64,000 nt of DNA from Roseovarius dicentrarchi (GCF_003316635.1 NZ_QNQP01000014.1:1-64000), one strand, 5' to 3'; counted from the first letter of the stretch, positions 55,614 through 64,000 are shown. The notes: generated from the letters alone by a model not told the origin. Numbers and translations: made by a program.

Positions 55614-56561
55614 ATGAAAGACAGCGCAGCCGCAAATGCGGGCAAATTTCAGGATCCCCACTTTACCGCGTCGGGCGAGCGCCGCGCGCATGTGGCGCTG
55701 TCGCAGCCGCAAACGCTGTGGTTCAATACCGGGACGCTGTGCAACATCGAATGCGCCAACTGCTATATCGCCTCCTCGCCCACCAACGACGCGCTGGTTT
55801 ACATCACCGAAGAAGAGGTGGCGGAGTATCTGGACCAGATCGCTGACCGCGCATGGCCGATCCGCGAAATTGCCTTTACCGGCGGCGAGCCATTCATGAA
55901 CCCGCAGATCATCGACATGACACGCGCCGCACTGGCGCGCGGCTACAAGGTGCTGATCCTGACCAACGCCATGCGGCCGATGATGCGCGCCACCATGCAG
56001 GATGGGCTGCGCGCGCTGGAGCGTGACTTTCCCGGCCAGATGACCCTGCGCATCTCCGTCGATCACTGGTCCGAGACGCTGCACGATGTCGAACGCGGCG
56101 TCGGCGCCTTTGCCCGTACGATCGAGGGTATGGAGTGGCTGCGCGACGCCGGAATTCGCATGGCCGTGGCCGGGCGCACCGTCTGGGGCGAAACCGAGGC
56201 CGACGGGCGCGCCGGATATGCCGCGCTCTATGCACGGCACAGGTTCCAGATAGATGCCGACGATCCCGGCGCAACCGTGCTGTTCCCCGAGATGGACGAA
56301 ACCGTGGACGTGCCGGAAATCACCACCGCCTGCTGGAGCATTTTGGGCAAGTCCCCGAGCGGTGTGATGTGTGCGTCATCGCGCATGGTGGTCAAGCGCA
56401 AGGGCGCCGCCCGCCCTGCGGTGCTGGCCTGCACATTGCTACCTTACGCGCCCGAGTTCGAGCTTGGCCACACTCTGGCCGACGCGGAACGCGACGTGCC
56501 GCTGAACCACCCACATTGCGCCAAGTTCTGCGTTCTGGGCGGGGCAAGCTGTTCGGCCTGA
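55614..56561 (+). CDS. Radical SAM protein with Cys-rich C-terminus
   Basis: 315 aa. The radical-SAM signature CNIECANC places Cys43, Cys47 and Cys50 as 4Fe-4S ligands; GGEPFMNP follows as the SAM-binding GGE motif. The C-terminal ~70 residues carry six Cys (ACWS, VMCAS, LACTLL, HCAKFC, SCSA), enough for an auxiliary cluster like SPASM or twitch domains. The substrate is unknown. It is divergent from zwf (135 nt) and followed by an M48 peptidase gene after a hairpin repeat. No peptide precursor is obvious in the flanks. Start ATG at 55614 is favoured over one 22 codons upstream. Confidence 0.85.
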   Translation: MKDSAAANAGKFQDPHFTASGERRAHVALSQPQTLWFNTGTLCNIECANCYIASSPTNDALVYITEEEVAEYLDQIADRAWPIREIAFTGGEPFMNPQIIDMTRAALARGYKVLILTNAMRPMMRATMQDGLRALERDFPGQMTLRISVDHWSETLHDVERGVGAFARTIEGMEWLRDAGIRMAVAGRTVWGETEADGRAGYAALYARHRFQIDADDPGATVLFPEMDETVDVPEITTACWSILGKSPSGVMCASSRMVVKRKGAARPAVLACTLLPYAPEFELGHTLADAERDVPLNHPHCAKFCVLGGASCSA

Positions 56562-56610
56562 CCGGTGGTTCCGGGGGCAGCCGGTGCGACGGGGCGCTGC
56601 CCCGGACCCC

Positions 56611-56671
56611 GGGATATTTCAGGCAAAAAGAAAGCAGGGGCGCCGGGTTTCTTCTTGCTCTTAAATATCCC
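56611..56671. repeat. REP-like intergenic inverted repeat
   Basis: Arms at 56611-56633 (starts GGGATATTTCAGGC) and 56648-56671 (ends TTAAATATCCC) pair with a few mismatches and bulges. They are framed by CCCCGGACCCC on the left and CGCCGGAGGC on the right. This framed ATATTT hairpin resembles dispersed intergenic repeats of Rhodobacterales genomes, an impression from memory. It may also act as a terminator after the radical-SAM gene. Confidence 0.5.
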
Positions 56672-56739
56672 CGCCGGAGGCACAGTTGTCACAGGCGCGC
56701 CGCTTGCCTGTGGGCGCCGCGCGCCCCATATTCACAAGC

Positions 56740-57426
56740 ATGTTAAAGTTCACTCCGATCCTGTTGGCGCTGATTTACGCCTTTGTCATGTTCCGCTTTT
56801 CAGTGTGGCGCACCTCGCGCGACCTGACTGCACGCTCAAGTGAGCTTGCGGATCCGCGGCTGAAACAACTGACGGACAGGCTGGCCCAGGCGCTGGACCT
56901 CGCAAGGGTGCGCGTTCACATATATGAGATTGATCCGGTGAACGGTTTGGCTGCGCCCGACGGGCGCATTTTCATCACGCGCGGATTTTATGCCAAATTC
57001 CAATCCGGCGAAGTCAGCGGAGAGGAAATGGCGTCTGTCATCGCGCATGAGCTGGGCCATGTGGCCTTGGGCCATTCGCGGCGGCGCATGATTGATTTTT
57101 CCGGGCAAAACGCCCTTCGCACGGCGCTGGCGATGGTCTTGTCGCGATTCTTGCCGGGAATCGGGGTTATGATTGCGGGCGCGCTGACCTCGCTTCTGTC
57201 GGCCGGATTGTCGCGGCGGGATGAGTATGAGGCGGATGAATATGCCTCTGCGCTGTTGGTCAAGGCCGGGATCGGCACCGGGCCGCAGAAATCCCTGTTT
57301 CAGAAGCTGGAGGCGCTGACCCGGTCCAATTCCGGCGCGGCGCCGGCGTGGCTGATGAGTCATCCCAAGACCGCAGATCGCATCGCCGCCATCGAAAAGA
57401 ACGAGAAACGCTGGAGCAAAGGGTAA
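56740..57426 (+). CDS. M48 family zinc metallopeptidase
   Basis: 228 aa. An N-terminal transmembrane helix (residues about 4-20) anchors it. The zinc motif HELGH lies at 103-107 and the third ligand is the Glu of EYEAD around 162-166. A hydrophobic stretch near 140-158 may be a second membrane segment. HtpX/Ste24-like M48 enzymes degrade damaged membrane proteins or process prenylated or secreted peptides. It follows a radical-SAM gene on the same strand after about 180 nt and converges on a PIN-domain gene. The substrate is unknown. Confidence 0.87.
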   Translation: MLKFTPILLALIYAFVMFRFSVWRTSRDLTARSSELADPRLKQLTDRLAQALDLARVRVHIYEIDPVNGLAAPDGRIFITRGFYAKFQSGEVSGEEMASVIAHELGHVALGHSRRRMIDFSGQNALRTALAMVLSRFLPGIGVMIAGALTSLLSAGLSRRDEYEADEYASALLVKAGIGTGPQKSLFQKLEALTRSNSGAAPAWLMSHPKTADRIAAIEKNEKRWSKG

Positions 57427-57431
57427 CCGCG

Positions 57432-57971
57432 CTACCCCAGCGCCTTGGCGAGGCGCGGCAGGCGTGCCTTTTTCAGCAGGGCGCGCATGGTCCAGTCCGC
57501 GCCGCCGAGGCGGCGGGCATCGGCCAGCACCCCGGCGGCAACATGCTGGATCATTTCGGGCGCTACCTGCCAGAAGCCGTGCAGCAGTGCGTCGGGGTCG
57601 GTGCGCGACAGCCCCTCTTCGGCCAGTATCTGGCGCGGGAAATCCTTGGCGTTGAGCGTGACGATGATATCGGCCGATCCCGCAATGGCGGCGGCCAGTA
57701 CGTGGGTATCGGCCGGGTCCGGCAGCCATAGGCGCGCCTCAAGCGACGGGGGCCATTTCACCTCGGCATCCGGCCATTCGGCGCCGATCAGGGCCGCTTC
57801 GGCGCCTGCCTGGGCGACGCCCTCGGGGCCAAGCTTGATCGCGGCGCGCTGCCATTCGCCAATGATGCGCGCCGACCATAGCGGGGTGAACGCGCCCGCG
57901 CGCGCAGTCCCCAGCAGCATCTGGCGCATCACCGTGGGGTAGATCACACAGGTATCCAGCAGCGCCTTCAC
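57432..57971 (-). CDS. PIN-domain protein, putative ribonuclease
   Basis: 179 aa. It probably starts with GTG at 57971, overlapping the rlmI stop as GTGA, giving (M)KALLDTCVIYP. Acidic PIN residues are visible: Asp6 in LLDTC, Glu in IGEWQ, Asp in DPADTHVLAAA and Asp in LNAKDF, so the metal site looks intact. PIN proteins act as RNases, often VapC toxins, but no antitoxin gene adjoins and the length is above typical VapC. Coupling to an rRNA methyltransferase suggests a role on ribosomal or related RNA, as inference. Confidence 0.8.
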   Translation of the reverse strand: MKALLDTCVIYPTVMRQMLLGTARAGAFTPLWSARIIGEWQRAAIKLGPEGVAQAGAEAALIGAEWPDAEVKWPPSLEARLWLPDPADTHVLAAAIAGSADIIVTLNAKDFPRQILAEEGLSRTDPDALLHGFWQVAPEMIQHVAAGVLADARRLGGADWTMRALLKKARLPRLAKALG

Positions 57972-59188
57972 AGCCGGAAAAACAGCGCCTTGAGGTAGCC
58001 CGATTCTGCCAGATGCGTATGCATCGGGTGATCCGCGCCGGCCCCGCCGCTGTGGATCAGTTGTGGCGCGGGTCCGGTGCCGCGCCCGGCGCCGTGCAGG
58101 CCGCGCCCGATGCCGCGCAGGCTGGCCCGGCGGAACGCGTCCATATCGGCGGCGTGGCTGCACGAGCAAAGCACCAGATAGCCGCCCGGCGCCACCAAGG
58201 GCGCCGCAAGCCGCGCCGTCCGCTCGTAGGCGCGCAGGCCAGCCTCAAGCGCCTTTTTCGACGGAGCGAAGGCGGGCGGATCGCAGATGACCACGCCGAA
58301 TTGCGCGCCCTCGTCCCCGAGCGCGGTCAGCACGTCGAACGCGTCGCCCTTGCGGGTGTCAAAGCGGTCTGCCACGCCCATCGCCGCCGCGCCGCCGCGC
58401 GCCAGATCCAGCGCGGGATCCGAGCCATCGACCGCCAGCGCCGACGCGGCGCCATTGGCAAGCGCGGCCAGTGAAAAGCCGCCGACATGGCTGAAGACAT
58501 CCAGAACGCGCGCGCCATGGCTGAGGCGGGCGGCAAAGGCGTGGTTCGGCCTCTGATCGAAAAAGAGGCCGGTTTTCTGGCCATTGATCAGGTCCGCCAT
58601 GTAGATCGCGCCGTTCATCGGCACGGGCAGCGGCGCCTCGGGCGCGGCGCCGATCAGAATGGCGGGCGCGTCATCCAGCCCCTCCAGCGCGCGGACGCGC
58701 CCTGCGGCGTTTTTCAGCACGCAGGTTGCGCCGGTGACCTCGGCCAGCGCGGTGGCCAGATCGTCCAGCAGGACGTCGGCCCAGGCCGCATTGGGCTGAA
58801 TCACGCAGGTGTCGCCGAACCGGTCGATCACCACGCCGGGTATACCGTCCGCCTCGGCATGGATCAGACGGTAGTAGGGGGCATCATACAGCCGCTCCCG
58901 CAGGGCAAGCGCGCGGCGCAGTCGCGCGGCCAGCCATGCGCGGTCGATGCGCTGCGACACGTCCAGATCCAGCACGCGCGCCATGATGCGCGAGGCCGGG
59001 TTGACCGCCACCAGCGCCAGCGGCGCGCGCTCGGCGTCCTCCAGCAGGGCGATGGTGCCGGGCGCAAGCGCCTTGCTGCGCCGGTCTGTGACCAGCTCGT
59101 TGTCATAGACCCACGGCACGCCGCGGCGGACCCCGGTGGGGGAGGTTTTCGGTTTCAGGCGGATCACGGGCAATGGATTTTGTGTCAT
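57968..59188 (-). CDS. rlmI: RlmI-like class I rRNA methyltransferase
   Basis: 406 aa. An N-terminal PUA-type domain (RLKPKTSPTGVRRGVPWVYDNEL) is followed by a central EEHEE-like region and a Rossmann SAM domain (VLDVFSHVGGFSLAALANGA) with VVICDPPAFAPSK, the catalytic motif IV, and VLCSCSHAADMD with a conserved Cys pair. RlmI methylates C5 of cytosine in 23S rRNA; target specificity here is inferred. The MTQNPLPVIRL start at 59188 is typical. The stop overlaps the PIN gene. Confidence 0.87.
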   Translation of the reverse strand: MTQNPLPVIRLKPKTSPTGVRRGVPWVYDNELVTDRRSKALAPGTIALLEDAERAPLALVAVNPASRIMARVLDLDVSQRIDRAWLAARLRRALALRERLYDAPYYRLIHAEADGIPGVVIDRFGDTCVIQPNAAWADVLLDDLATALAEVTGATCVLKNAAGRVRALEGLDDAPAILIGAAPEAPLPVPMNGAIYMADLINGQKTGLFFDQRPNHAFAARLSHGARVLDVFSHVGGFSLAALANGAASALAVDGSDPALDLARGGAAAMGVADRFDTRKGDAFDVLTALGDEGAQFGVVICDPPAFAPSKKALEAGLRAYERTARLAAPLVAPGGYLVLCSCSHAADMDAFRRASLRGIGRGLHGAGRGTGPAPQLIHSGGAGADHPMHTHLAESGYLKALFFRL

Positions 59189-59269
59189 GGCGATCCCTTA
59201 GAAGGTTTTCGGCACCGGGCAAAGCGCATTCGGCATCGCGTGGGTGGCCAGAGCCGCAACGACCCTGCC

Positions 59270-59545
59270 CTAATCCCGTGGCCGCGATTGCCAGCCGCCC
59301 CGGCGGCGCGGCGCGCTGGCGCTTTGCTGGCCCTGACGCAGCACATCGGTCATCGGGTGGTCGGGGTAATCCGGCTGGTAGAGCGCCAGATAATGCGCGA
59401 TGGCTGCCTGTACGTCCTGCCCATCCGGCAGCGACAGCGCCCAGTCCAGAAAGACCGAGCGGCACTCGTCCGCGGTGATGCCATCGATGCGGTACACCTC
59501 ATACATCAGGGCCTTGCGGTCCATCGGGTCATCGCGGGTTTTCAT
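59270..59545 (-). CDS. Hypothetical 91-aa protein after glnE
   Basis: 91 aa. The ATG at 59545 overlaps the glnE stop as ATGA; a second Met at residue 8 is an alternative start. The conserved-looking part is YEVYRIDGITADECRSVFLDW and IAHYLALYQPDYPDHPMTDV, an acidic helical pattern; the C-terminus is basic (PRRRGGWQSRPRD). No signal peptide or known motif. Its coupling to glnE suggests a real gene. Function unknown. Confidence 0.65.
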   Translation of the reverse strand: MKTRDDPMDRKALMYEVYRIDGITADECRSVFLDWALSLPDGQDVQAAIAHYLALYQPDYPDHPMTDVLRQGQQSASAPRRRGGWQSRPRD

Positions 59546-62394
59546 GGCGCGCCTTCCTGCTCTGCGGTGTTGGGGATGGTCTGCCCTGCCCCGGCCCGTG
59601 CCAGAGCGGTGTCGATAATGGCGGCGGCCGCGTTTGATGCTGCGGCCAGGGCGCTGACCAGCGCAGGGATATCGGCCTTGCCCGCCTCGCGCAGCACGAA
59701 CGCGCGGGCGCCCGCGCCCAGATGGTCCGCATCCAGCGCCGCATCGCCCAACAGCCGCGCCGCCATATGCACCTCGCGGCAGAGCGCGGCGGCCTGCGAC
59801 AGCTGGCGCGCCTCGTCTGCGGTCCACCAGCCCAGCGCGGTGCCGGCGCCCAGCCCGGCCTGCGTGCCTTGGCGCGCAGTGCCCGATATCAGCGTTGCGG
59901 CCTGCGCGATCAGTTGCACATCCTGAAGCCGCCCCGGACCCATCTTGGCGTCCAGCGGGCCGTCCGGCGCCTTGGATGCGGCGATGCGGGCGCGCATATC
60001 GGACACGGCGGCGGCCAGACGCGCGGGCGCATCCGTGCGCGCGGCGATACCCGCGATCAGCGAGACGCGGAACGCCTCGATCTCGGCGCCCAGCGCCGGA
60101 TCGCCAGCGACGCTGCGCGCGCGGGTCAGCGCCAGATGTTCCCAGCCCCATGCGCGGGTCTGCTGGTAGTCGCGGAAGGCCGCCAGCGACGTGGCCACGG
60201 GGCCTTGGTTGCCCGAGGGGCGCAGGCGCATGTCCACCTCATAAAGGCGGCCGCCCGCCATCTGCACCGTCAGCGCAGAAATCATCGCCTGTGTCAGCCG
60301 CGCGTAATAGGCGCCCGATGCCAACGGACGGCGCCCTTCGGACGCCTCCGCCCCGTCCGCGTCATAAATCACGATCAGATCCAGATCCGATGCCGCATTC
60401 AGCGCGCGCACGCCCAGTGATCCCATGCCCAGCAAACAGGCGCCCCGCCCCGGCGGCGGGCCATGCTTGGCGCTGAATTCATGCACCACTTCGGGCCAGA
60501 GCGACGACAGAACAGCCTCGGCCAGATCGGCGTAATGGCGGGCCGATGTTGCCGCATCGATCAACCCGCGCAGGTGATGCACGCCGATGCGGAAATGCCA
60601 TTCGCGGCGCCAGTGCCGGGCGGCGATCAGGCGCGCCTCGTAATCGCCCTCGCGTGCAAGGCGGGCGGTCAGATCGGCGCGCAGGGCCACCCGGCCCGGC
60701 CATGCGGCGAAAAAATCGCCGGCAATCACCGCGTCCAGCACGGCAGCATTGCGCGACAGGTAGCGCGCCAGCGCGGGCGCGGTGCCGGCAATATCCACCA
60801 GCAGATCCAGCAGCTGCGGATTGGCCTCGAACAGCGAGAACACCTGCACGCCCGCAGGCAATCCGGCAAGGAAGCCGTCGAAGGCCAGCAGCGCCTCTTC
60901 GGGATGGGAGGTGCGCGACAGGCGCGACAGGATATCGGGCCGCAGGCGGCGAAAGATCTGCCCGGCCCGGTCCGAGCGCAGCGCCGGATAGGTCGGCCAG
61001 CGGGCGATCACCTTTTCATCCAGCCACGCCCCCTGTTCGGCGTCCGCAGCCGCGGCGTCGTCACCTTCGGGTTTGAAAAACCGCTCGATCACGCCGTCAA
61101 CCGCCGTCAGGCGCGACAGCAGCTCATCCTTCAGATCCGCAGCGTCGCGGCCCATGAAGGCCGCAAGGCGCGCCATCCCCTCGTCTGTTTCGGGCAGGTC
61201 GTGCGTCTGTTGGTCGCGCAGCATTTGCAGCCGGTGCTCCACCTCGCGGTGGAACCGGTAATGCGCGGCCAGATCACCCGCGACGCCGGGCGGAATCCAG
61301 TCCTTTTCGGCCAGCCCTTCCAGCCCCTCGACCGTGCCGCGCATGCGCAGCGACGGATCGCGCCCGCCGACGATCAGCTGCCGGGTCTGGGTGAAGAACT
61401 CGATCTCGCGGATGCCGCCGCGACCCAGCTTCATGTTGTGGCCCATCAGATCCAGCGGGCCGCCCAGATCGGCGCCCAGCCCCTTGTGCGCGCGAATGCG
61501 CAGCCGCATGTTGTGGGCGTCCTCGATCGCGGCGAAGTCCAGATGGCGGCGCCAGACAAAGGGCGTCAGCGTATCCAGAAACCTGTGCCCGGCGGCAAAA
61601 TCACCGGCGCACGGGCGCGCCTTGATGTAGGCGGCCCGCTCCCACGTGCGGCCAAGGCTTTCGTAATAGCGTTCGGCGGCGGCCATCGACATGCAGACCG
61701 GGGTGACGCCCGGATCGGGGCGCAGGCGCAGATCGGTTCGAAATACATACCCCTCGGCGGTATTTTCACCCAGGATTGCGGCCATGCGGCGGGTGGCGCG
61801 GACAAACCCGGCGCGCGCCTCGTGATTGGCATCCGCATCAAAGCGGGTTTCGTCATACAGGCAGATCAGGTCGATATCCGAGCTGTAGTTCAGCTCGCCC
61901 GCGCCCATCTTGCCCATGGCCAGCACGACCATTCCGGCCCCGTCCCGCAGATCATCCTCGGTCATGCCGGGCAATTTGCCGCGCCGTATTTCATTGCCCA
62001 CGGCATGGCGCAGGGCGGCGGCGCAGGCCAGATCGGCGAAATCCGTCAGCGCCTGCGTCACCATCTCCAGCGGCCAGACACCCGCCAGATCGGCCAGCCC
62101 CAGCAGCAGCGCGACGCGCCGCTTGGCCTGCCGCAGCGGGTTTGACGGATCGCCCTCGATCGCGCGCACATCCTGCATCAGCGCAGCCAGCGCATCCTCT
62201 GGCGCGTCCAGCGCGCCGGGCAGCCACTCCGCCTCGGACTGCATGAGCTGGCGCAGATAGGGGCTGCACCCGGCGGTATTGCCAATCAATTCGCGCAGGT
62301 CGCCGCCAAGGGTGGGAAAGCGCGCCTGCGCCTCCTCGGCGTGGTCGGCCTGATAGGGGCGCGGCAGGCGTGTGATGCGGCGGGCAAACTCCAT
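59542..62394 (-). CDS. glnE: Glutamine synthetase adenylyltransferase / deadenylyltransferase
   Basis: 950 aa, the normal length. Two nucleotidyltransferase domains are present. The N-terminal deadenylylase has GELNYSSDIDLICLYDE; the C-terminal adenylylase has ALNAASDLDLIVIYDAD. GRGGIREIEFFTQ and RLRPSGNQGPVATSLAAF are conserved. It adjusts glutamine synthetase activity to nitrogen status under PII control. ATG at 62394 (MEFARRITRLP) is chosen; a longer frame upstream runs over a promoter region. A 91-aa protein gene overlaps its stop. Confidence 0.94.
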   Translation of the reverse strand: MEFARRITRLPRPYQADHAEEAQARFPTLGGDLRELIGNTAGCSPYLRQLMQSEAEWLPGALDAPEDALAALMQDVRAIEGDPSNPLRQAKRRVALLLGLADLAGVWPLEMVTQALTDFADLACAAALRHAVGNEIRRGKLPGMTEDDLRDGAGMVVLAMGKMGAGELNYSSDIDLICLYDETRFDADANHEARAGFVRATRRMAAILGENTAEGYVFRTDLRLRPDPGVTPVCMSMAAAERYYESLGRTWERAAYIKARPCAGDFAAGHRFLDTLTPFVWRRHLDFAAIEDAHNMRLRIRAHKGLGADLGGPLDLMGHNMKLGRGGIREIEFFTQTRQLIVGGRDPSLRMRGTVEGLEGLAEKDWIPPGVAGDLAAHYRFHREVEHRLQMLRDQQTHDLPETDEGMARLAAFMGRDAADLKDELLSRLTAVDGVIERFFKPEGDDAAAADAEQGAWLDEKVIARWPTYPALRSDRAGQIFRRLRPDILSRLSRTSHPEEALLAFDGFLAGLPAGVQVFSLFEANPQLLDLLVDIAGTAPALARYLSRNAAVLDAVIAGDFFAAWPGRVALRADLTARLAREGDYEARLIAARHWRREWHFRIGVHHLRGLIDAATSARHYADLAEAVLSSLWPEVVHEFSAKHGPPPGRGACLLGMGSLGVRALNAASDLDLIVIYDADGAEASEGRRPLASGAYYARLTQAMISALTVQMAGGRLYEVDMRLRPSGNQGPVATSLAAFRDYQQTRAWGWEHLALTRARSVAGDPALGAEIEAFRVSLIAGIAARTDAPARLAAAVSDMRARIAASKAPDGPLDAKMGPGRLQDVQLIAQAATLISGTARQGTQAGLGAGTALGWWTADEARQLSQAAALCREVHMAARLLGDAALDADHLGAGARAFVLREAGKADIPALVSALAAASNAAAAIIDTALARAGAGQTIPNTAEQEGAP

Positions 62395-62585
62395 TCCTTC
62401 AGTGATACAAGCCGCGCGCGCCGGGTCAATGGCGCGCGTGGGGCGCATTGCGCCGCACGCTTGAGTGCGATTTCTGCGCCCGCCCTCTTGCAAGCCCGCC
62501 TCGCCGTACCGATCTATGTCGATGTAAAGGGCATTCACATAGCCGCCAGCGCCCAATGGCACCCCATATCCACAAAGGATCTCAC

Positions 62586-63023
62586 ATGACCGCTTTTGTA
62601 CAAACCGCCGCCGCCGAAGGCGGCCCCCTGCGCTGGCTGGAGCGCGCCGCGCAATGGCTGGATGCGCGCGGCAAATTCGCCTGGATCGCGACCGTCGTTC
62701 TGGCCTTCATCCTGGCGTGGCCCGTTGGCCTGGCTATCCTTGCCTATATGATCTGGAGTAAACGCATGTTCACCAAATGCAGCAACCGCCGCGCGCCCGC
62801 GCCGTCGATGTCCATGTCCCGCAGCAGCGGCAACAGCGCGTTTGACGCCTACCGCGACGAAACCCTGAAGCGACTGCAAGACGAGCAGGCCAGCTTTGAA
62901 AGCTTCCTTGAGCGTCTGCGCAAGGCCAAGGATCAGGCCGAGTTTGACCAGTTCATGCAAGACCGTGCCGACACCGCGCGCAAGACCCGCGCGCGGCCCG
63001 GCGAGGATACCGCGCAAGCCTGA
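62586..63023 (+). CDS. DUF2852 membrane protein
   Basis: 145 aa. One clear transmembrane helix around residues 35-58 (WIATVVLAFILAWPVGLAIL followed by AYMIWSKRMF). The C-terminal half is a charged helical domain (FDAYRDETLKRLQDEQASFE and FLERLRKAKDQAEFDQFMQ) matching the alphaproteobacterial DUF2852 family. Function unknown. It is divergent from glnE (191-nt gap) and precedes the RDD-family gene in the same direction. Confidence 0.8.
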   Translation: MTAFVQTAAAEGGPLRWLERAAQWLDARGKFAWIATVVLAFILAWPVGLAILAYMIWSKRMFTKCSNRRAPAPSMSMSRSSGNSAFDAYRDETLKRLQDEQASFESFLERLRKAKDQAEFDQFMQDRADTARKTRARPGEDTAQA

Positions 63024-63127
63024 CGCGCCGCGCCCGGCGGCCTGCACTCGGCGGGCCGCCGCCCTTGAATTTGCCCGGCGGAGCGCTGACATATCCCAGC
63101 AGCCCACCGCCCAACCGAAAGCCGCCG

Positions 63128-63577
63128 ATGACGTATCACGCCGCCCCCCTGTCCCTGCCCGATCCGGATGCAAGCCCGGAATTCTACGCCTCGATCCCGT
63201 CCAAGCGGCTGGTGGCGTGGGTTCTGGACACGGCATTGATTCTGGCGTTTTGCGTTGTTGTTCTGGTCCTGACGCTGGGCATTGCGTTCTTCTTTCTGCC
63301 GCCGCTCTATCTGGTGGTCAGCTTTGTCTATCGCACCGCCACTTTGGCGCGCGGGTCGGCGACGTGGGGCATGGCCGTGATGGCGATGGAGATCCGGCGA
63401 CATGATGGTGCGCGGCTGGACTGGCTGACCGCGCTTTTGCACACGCTGGGATATACTGTGTCGGTGGCGTTTTTCCTGCCGCAGGTGATATCCGTGCTGA
63501 TGATGCTGATCACACCGCGCGCGCAGGGCCTGTCCGATTACGTGCTGGGCACCGCCGCCGTGAACTGCCGCGCCTGA
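63128..63577 (+). CDS. RDD-family membrane protein
   Basis: 149 aa. The [19 protein letters not shown] start of the RDD domain contains the Arg-x-Asp pattern (RLVAWVLD). Two to three further helices follow ([39 protein letters not shown]), with [15 protein letters not shown] between. RDD proteins are multi-pass and have been linked to ion transport or envelope stress; no clear function here. An upstream TTG in frame is not used. A downstream inverted repeat separates it from bpt. Confidence 0.82.
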   Translation: MTYHAAPLSLPDPDASPEFYASIPSKRLVAWVLDTALILAFCVVVLVLTLGIAFFFLPPLYLVVSFVYRTATLARGSATWGMAVMAMEIRRHDGARLDWLTALLHTLGYTVSVAFFLPQVISVLMMLITPRAQGLSDYVLGTAAVNCRA

Positions 63578-63615
63578 TTGCGAAAGCGTTCAGGCCGGGC
63601 ATCAAGGCAGGTTGC

Positions 63616-63647
63616 AACTCAAACTCGAAACGAATTAGATTTGAGTT
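63616..63647 (+). promoter_or_regulatory. 8-bp inverted repeat upstream of bpt
   Basis: AACTCAAA (63616-63623) and TTTGAGTT (63640-63647) are perfect inverted copies 16 nt apart, in an AT-rich patch 22 nt before the bpt ATG. It could be an operator or a weak hairpin in the leader. No known regulator site is recognised. Confidence 0.35.
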
Positions 63648-63669
63648 ATCACAAATAAAGACGGCCCTG

Positions 63670-64000
63670 ATGCGACATACCAAAACCATCGCCCCACAGT
63701 TTTATGTGACCGCTCCGCAGCCCTGCCCCTATCTGGAGGGCCGGATGGAGCGCAAGCTGTTCACCGCGCTGCAGGGCGATGGCGCGCAGCGGCTGAATGA
63801 CGGACTGTCCAAGCAGGGCTTTCGCCGGTCGCAAAACGTCCTGTATCGCCCGTCCTGCACCGATTGCGCCGCCTGCCTGTCGGCGCGCATCTGCGTCGAT
63901 GAATTCGCCCCCTCCAAAAGCCAGCGCCGCGTGATCCGCCGCAACGCGGGGCTCAAGCGGCACGCGACCTCGCCCTGGGCGACCGAAGATCAGTATGCCC
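63670..64000 (+). CDS. bpt: Aspartate/glutamate leucyltransferase Bpt (5' part, cut by window end)
   Basis: The first 110 codons are present and the gene runs off the window. Bpt transfers Leu from tRNA to N-terminal Asp/Glu of proteins, making them N-degron substrates. It belongs to the ATE1-like family. The segments [16 protein letters not shown], then [28 protein letters not shown] with the conserved Cys pair, and [14 protein letters not shown] match. ATG at 63670. Assignment as Bpt rather than another ATE-type arginyltransferase follows from its bacterial context. Confidence 0.88.
   Translation, partial: MRHTKTIAPQFYVTAPQPCPYLEGRMERKLFTALQGDGAQRLNDGLSKQGFRRSQNVLYRPSCTDCAACLSARICVDEFAPSKSQRRVIRRNAGLKRHATSPWATEDQYA

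Noticed and set aside
57432..57971. PIN protein as a VapC toxin of a VapBC pair
   Set aside because: No small antitoxin gene precedes or follows it; the neighbours are an rRNA methyltransferase and an M48 peptidase.

Overview
The window is a GC-rich chromosomal segment of an alphaproteobacterium, most likely a marine Rhodobacterales (Roseobacter-group) member. This is inferred from the oxygen-dependent cob genes (cobG, cobF, cobN), the gene order DUF177-rpmF-plsX-fabH-ihfA-merR, the long two-domain dCTP deaminase, the ornithine-lipid acyltransferase OlsB and the scpB-scpA-nagZ-SPOR-argS run. Almost all of it is coding. There is no prophage, CRISPR array, rRNA or complete insertion sequence; the only mobile-element trace is a pair of IS21-like end repeats at the left edge.

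Region 1 (1-2.0 kb): a terminator-like hairpin, the IS-end-like repeats and a phospholipase-D family enzyme. Region 2 (2.0-19.3 kb): an almost complete aerobic cobalamin locus. A minus-strand operon behind a cobalamin riboswitch (about 17.0-17.2 kb) runs DUF1636 protein, cobW, cobN, cobG, cobH, cobI, cobJ, then cobL, cobE, cobM, cobB, cobA, mostly joined by 4-nt ATGA overlaps. cobK lies on the opposite strand between cobJ and cobL; its start codon overlaps that of cobL and its 3' end overlaps cobJ. A second minus-strand riboswitch (about 3.6-3.75 kb) precedes a lone CbiM-like cobalt permease and cobF. cobO and cobQ run the other way. Together these take uroporphyrinogen III to adenosyl-cobyric acid; cobS/cobT and the nucleotide-loop genes must lie elsewhere.

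Region 3 (19.4-26.9 kb): a giant glycine-rich autotransporter (about 2,320 aa, some two dozen repeats) and tRNA-Gly(CCC). Region 4 (26.9-36 kb): ABC-F ATPase, olsB, bamE, then DUF177-rpmF-plsX-fabH-ihfA-merR, tRNA-Pro(GGG) and dcd. Region 5 (36-45.2 kb): scpB/scpA, nagZ, a SPOR protein, argS, a cation/proton antiporter, dgt and erpA.

Region 6 (45.2-47.7 kb): an apparent accessory island between erpA and xthA. It has three co-directional genes: a 136-aa protein with six FTSSL repeats, the last ending exactly at the C-terminus; a 359-aa protein of unknown function; and an EamA-type exporter. This is the best candidate for an undescribed system. Region 7 (48-64 kb): xthA, an EamA transporter, enolase, a zwf-pgl-pgi operon, an orphan radical-SAM protein with a Cys-rich tail, a REP-like hairpin, an M48 peptidase, a PIN-domain protein coupled to an RlmI-like methyltransferase, glnE, DUF2852 and RDD membrane proteins, and the truncated start of bpt.
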